A DNA stretch of 64,000 nt, taken from Clostridia bacterium. Lineage in GTDB: Bacteria > Bacillota > Clostridia > Oscillospirales > Acutalibacteraceae. Positions within the stretch are counted from its first letter, which is position 1. Every line of letters starts with the position of its first letter. The DNA lies in the NCBI GenBank assembly GCA_017421045.1, contig JAFQMC010000013.1:27418-91417 (forward strand). The letters run 5' to 3'. Position numbers and translations under genes: made by a program. This document shows, in pieces, positions 62,019 through 64,000 of this stretch. The notes under the pieces were generated by a model. The model was not told where the DNA came from. It did no database searches and worked only from the letters and a program-made list of their open reading frames with translations.

Positions 62019-64000
62019 TTATTCTTTTGTAACCTCAAACATATCGGAGTATACGGTATGGAGTGTGCCGCTTGCATCGGTGTACTGAACCCATGCCTTG
62101 GCCAACCATGTCTCACCGGACAGTACGGGACCCGTCCAGACATAGTTGTATACAGCGTCTTTTTCGGAACCTTTTCTGTCCCAAACGTTTGAATCTGTTG
62201 ATCCGTGATACAGATTTGTTCCGGTGTAGTATACTTTGTTCACAGCCACAATACCGCCAGCAACGAAACTCAGGTTGTTCTGCTCAGTAGGTACATACCA
62301 GTTTGTGCTGAACTGTCCGATGATACCTTCTCCGTAGAAGGAGTTTACATATACCAGAGGCTTGTAATCGATAACTTCATCCTCTGCAACATATACAGCT
62401 GTCAGCTCGGTATCAATAGCAGGATAAATCTTGTACACCGCATCGTAGCTTCTGATTGCACCGGTGGCGTCCTTCCAGTACGCAAACTTCATTCCGTCCG
62501 CAGGTGCATCCGCTGTGACTGTTACTGCAAAGTTTTTCAGGTATCCGCCGTTGCCGTCGTTACCGTTATCCGCAGTGACGCTTCCGCCGTTGACGCTAAG
62601 CTTTACATAGGTTGAAATAATATCCCAGGTAGGAGTAACGGTTACATCTTCAAAGAGCTCCAGCTTTGCCTGAATATCATCCTCAGACATTCCCCATTCT
62701 ACAAAGGAGTAGCCGGGAGTTGCAATCTTGTCGGGGAAGCTGATGGAATCCCCGGGAGCATAATACCGAACATCGATGTACTGATTACCCTTGTCGTTGA
62801 AGAATGCAACCTGGTTGACTCCGTCAAGGTCGGTTTTGAACATAGCTCTCAGGTAGTCGTTACCGGATGCATAGAAGGTATACTCCAGATTAGTAGAGAG
62901 AATCTTGCCGTTTGCTGTATTTACCCAACCCTTGAACTCGTTGTCGCTTGTTGTAACAGCAGTTACCGTAACTTTGGCACCGACTTTTATCTTTGAATTG
63001 TAGTATGAAGGACCCTGAAGTCTTGCTGCACTGCCGTCAACGGAAATCTTAAATCCAGTACCACCTGTAACATCAATCTTCAGTCTGCCTGTTGCGGGAG
63101 TTGTAGCTGCAGGCTCTGTCTCTGCAGGGTCAGTTGCCTCTGTTGCAGTTGACTCAGTTTCTGCAGGGTCGGTTGCCTGAGACTCTGTGGGGTCTGTAGC
63201 AGGCTCACTCTCCGAAGGCGTCGTTGCTGCAGATGACTCTGTGGGATCAGTTGCCTCTGTGACTTTCTCCAGAAGAACACCATTATCGTCAAAGATATAG
63301 GTCTCGCCATCGATCTCCTGCTCACCTGTGAGCATCATACCCTTGTTGGTCTCATCTGTAGGATGGAAGTAGTAGGTGTTGCCCTCAATTTCCTGCCATC
63401 CTGTGACCATCTTGCCGTCCTCAGCGAGATAGTAGGTGTAGCCAGAAGTTGAAGATACAATCCAGCCTGTAAGCATCTGGCCGTAGTGATTCTCCATATT
63501 ATCCTCGAAGAAGTACCACTCACCATCAAGCTCTGCCCAGCCTGTTGTCATAACACCGTCATCATCGAAGTAGTAGATATAGCCTGTTTTGGGTGATGTA
63601 AACCAACCTGTTACCATAACACCCATGCTATCAAAGTAGTACCACTGGTTGCCGAAAGTCTGGAAGCCGGTCTTCATAGCACCGGTTGTTTCGTCAAAGT
63701 AGAAATACTCGCCATCAATATACTGGAAACCTTTAAGAATTGCACCATCCGGAGCAGCACGATATACAATTCCGTCTGCCAGTGTTATCCAACCATCTCT
63801 GAACAGAGCATGGGAATCTGTGAAGAAATAATATAAAGTTCCGTCAATTGTCTGGAAGTCGCTTACTGCGTAACCATTGGCATCCAGATAATATCTTGCT
63901 CCACTGATGGGCTCGTCAATCCATCCTGAATATACAAATGTACCATCGCCCATCTGATACTTGAAGCCGTTTTCATCCTGATACCACATACCATTGGTAA
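62019..64000 (-). CDS. secreted surface protein with glucan/choline-binding-type repeats, 5'-truncated by window edge
   Basis: The frame is open to the last base, so the start lies beyond 64000. The first ~240 visible residues are about eleven ~20-residue CW-binding repeats (for example TGWFTSPKTGYIYYFDDDGVM, MVTGWQEIEGNTYYF), which bind choline or glucan in streptococci and clostridia. A Pro/Thr/Glu-rich linker follows, then two ~80-residue beta units with F.GWV...Y/F.A and YWKDATGAIRSYDAVY strands and a ~110-residue C-terminal domain (YVNSFYGEGIIGQF...VYSDMFEVTKE) I do not recognise. No transmembrane anchor is present. It is probably a non-covalently attached wall or glucan-binding protein. 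Confidence 0.85.
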   Translation of the reverse strand, partial: TNGMWYQDENGFKYQMGDGTFVYSGWIDEPISGARYYLDANGYAVSDFQTIDGTLYYFFTDSHALFRDGWITLADGIVYRAAPDGAILKGFQYIDGEYFYFDETTGAMKTGFQTFGNQWYYFDSMGVMVTGWFTSPKTGYIYYFDDDGVMTTGWAELDGEWYFFEDNMENHYGQMLTGWIVSSTSGYTYYLAEDGKMVTGWQEIEGNTYYFHPTDETNKGMMLTGEQEIDGETYIFDDNGVLLEKVTEATDPTESSAATTPSESEPATDPTESQATDPAETESTATEATDPAETEPAATTPATGRLKIDVTGGTGFKISVDGSAARLQGPSYYNSKIKVGAKVTVTAVTTSDNEFKGWVNTANGKILSTNLEYTFYASGNDYLRAMFKTDLDGVNQVAFFNDKGNQYIDVRYYAPGDSISFPDKIATPGYSFVEWGMSEDDIQAKLELFEDVTVTPTWDIISTYVKLSVNGGSVTADNGNDGNGGYLKNFAVTVTADAPADGMKFAYWKDATGAIRSYDAVYKIYPAIDTELTAVYVAEDEVIDYKPLVYVNSFYGEGIIGQFSTNWYVPTEQNNLSFVAGGIVAVNKVYYTGTNLYHGSTDSNVWDRKGSEKDAVYNYVWTGPVLSGETWLAKAWVQYTDASGTLHTVYSDMFEVTKE

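Overview
The window looks like chromosome of a Gram-positive, anaerobic gut bacterium of the Ruminococcaceae/Oscillospirales type. This is inferred from dockerin-bearing secreted proteins, glucan-binding-type repeats, starch-binding-like modules, a sugar ABC importer without its own ATPase, superoxide reductase and a rubredoxin-fused flavodiiron protein, a bile-salt-hydrolase-family enzyme, AGGAGG ribosome sites and sigma-A-type promoters. No species can be named from the sequence alone.

Layout. 1-1413 (+) is the 3' part of a GH13 alpha-amylase-family gene. 1.6-5.4 kb (-) holds two secreted dockerin proteins that share a recently duplicated 549-bp 3' end. 5.9-24.8 kb (-) is a transcription unit with its own promoter, encoding a small membrane-anchored protein and two giant surface proteins (3657 and 2297 aa). 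25.1-42.0 kb (-) is the most striking region. It has eight exported proteins, seven with SipW-type N termini (hydrophobic segment ending in AWF, SW or similar), three signal peptidases of the Ser-His (SipW/ER) type, a membrane-anchored McrB-like AAA+ ATPase and a long coiled-coil protein with a DUF2357-like head. I read it as an expanded TasA/CalY-like extracellular fibre locus, with two members carrying starch-binding-like modules. A promoter lies in front of the first gene and a terminator behind the last. A MITE-like element sits just upstream of the likely major fibre subunit.

42.4-45.1 kb (-) carries tex (interrupted by an in-frame TAG), an ArsC/Spx-family gene and a DUF896 gene. 45.3-47.6 kb (-) is a third dockerin protein. 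47.7-51.1 kb (+) is a maltose-type ABC importer (lipoprotein plus two permeases) with a consensus promoter and a terminator after the binding-protein gene. 51.2-54.4 kb (-) holds a MATE exporter, a choloylglycine-hydrolase-family enzyme and a Crp/Fnr regulator. Divergent from the regulator, 54.5-57.5 kb (+) encodes a 2x[4Fe-4S] protein, a fused flavodiiron/flavin-reductase/rubredoxin protein and superoxide reductase, an oxygen/NO defence set. 57.6-61.9 kb (+) is a cobalamin-riboswitch-controlled ECF importer operon with a DUF4430 lipoprotein and a small HEAR-like protein. 62.0 kb to the end (-) is a partial cell-surface protein with glucan/choline-binding-type repeats.

How it fits together: amylase, dockerin proteins, starch-binding-like fibres and the sugar importer suggest a cell that attaches to and digests starch or related glucans. 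The giant proteins probably belong to the same surface architecture. Stretches over 300 bases without a gene are 5415-5939 (promoter, gene remnant, terminator), 24778-25128 (promoter, terminator), 41997-42361 (promoter, terminator, AT-rich DNA) and 57501-57975 (terminator, promoter, riboswitch). I saw no rRNA, tRNA, CRISPR array, transposase gene or replication origin.
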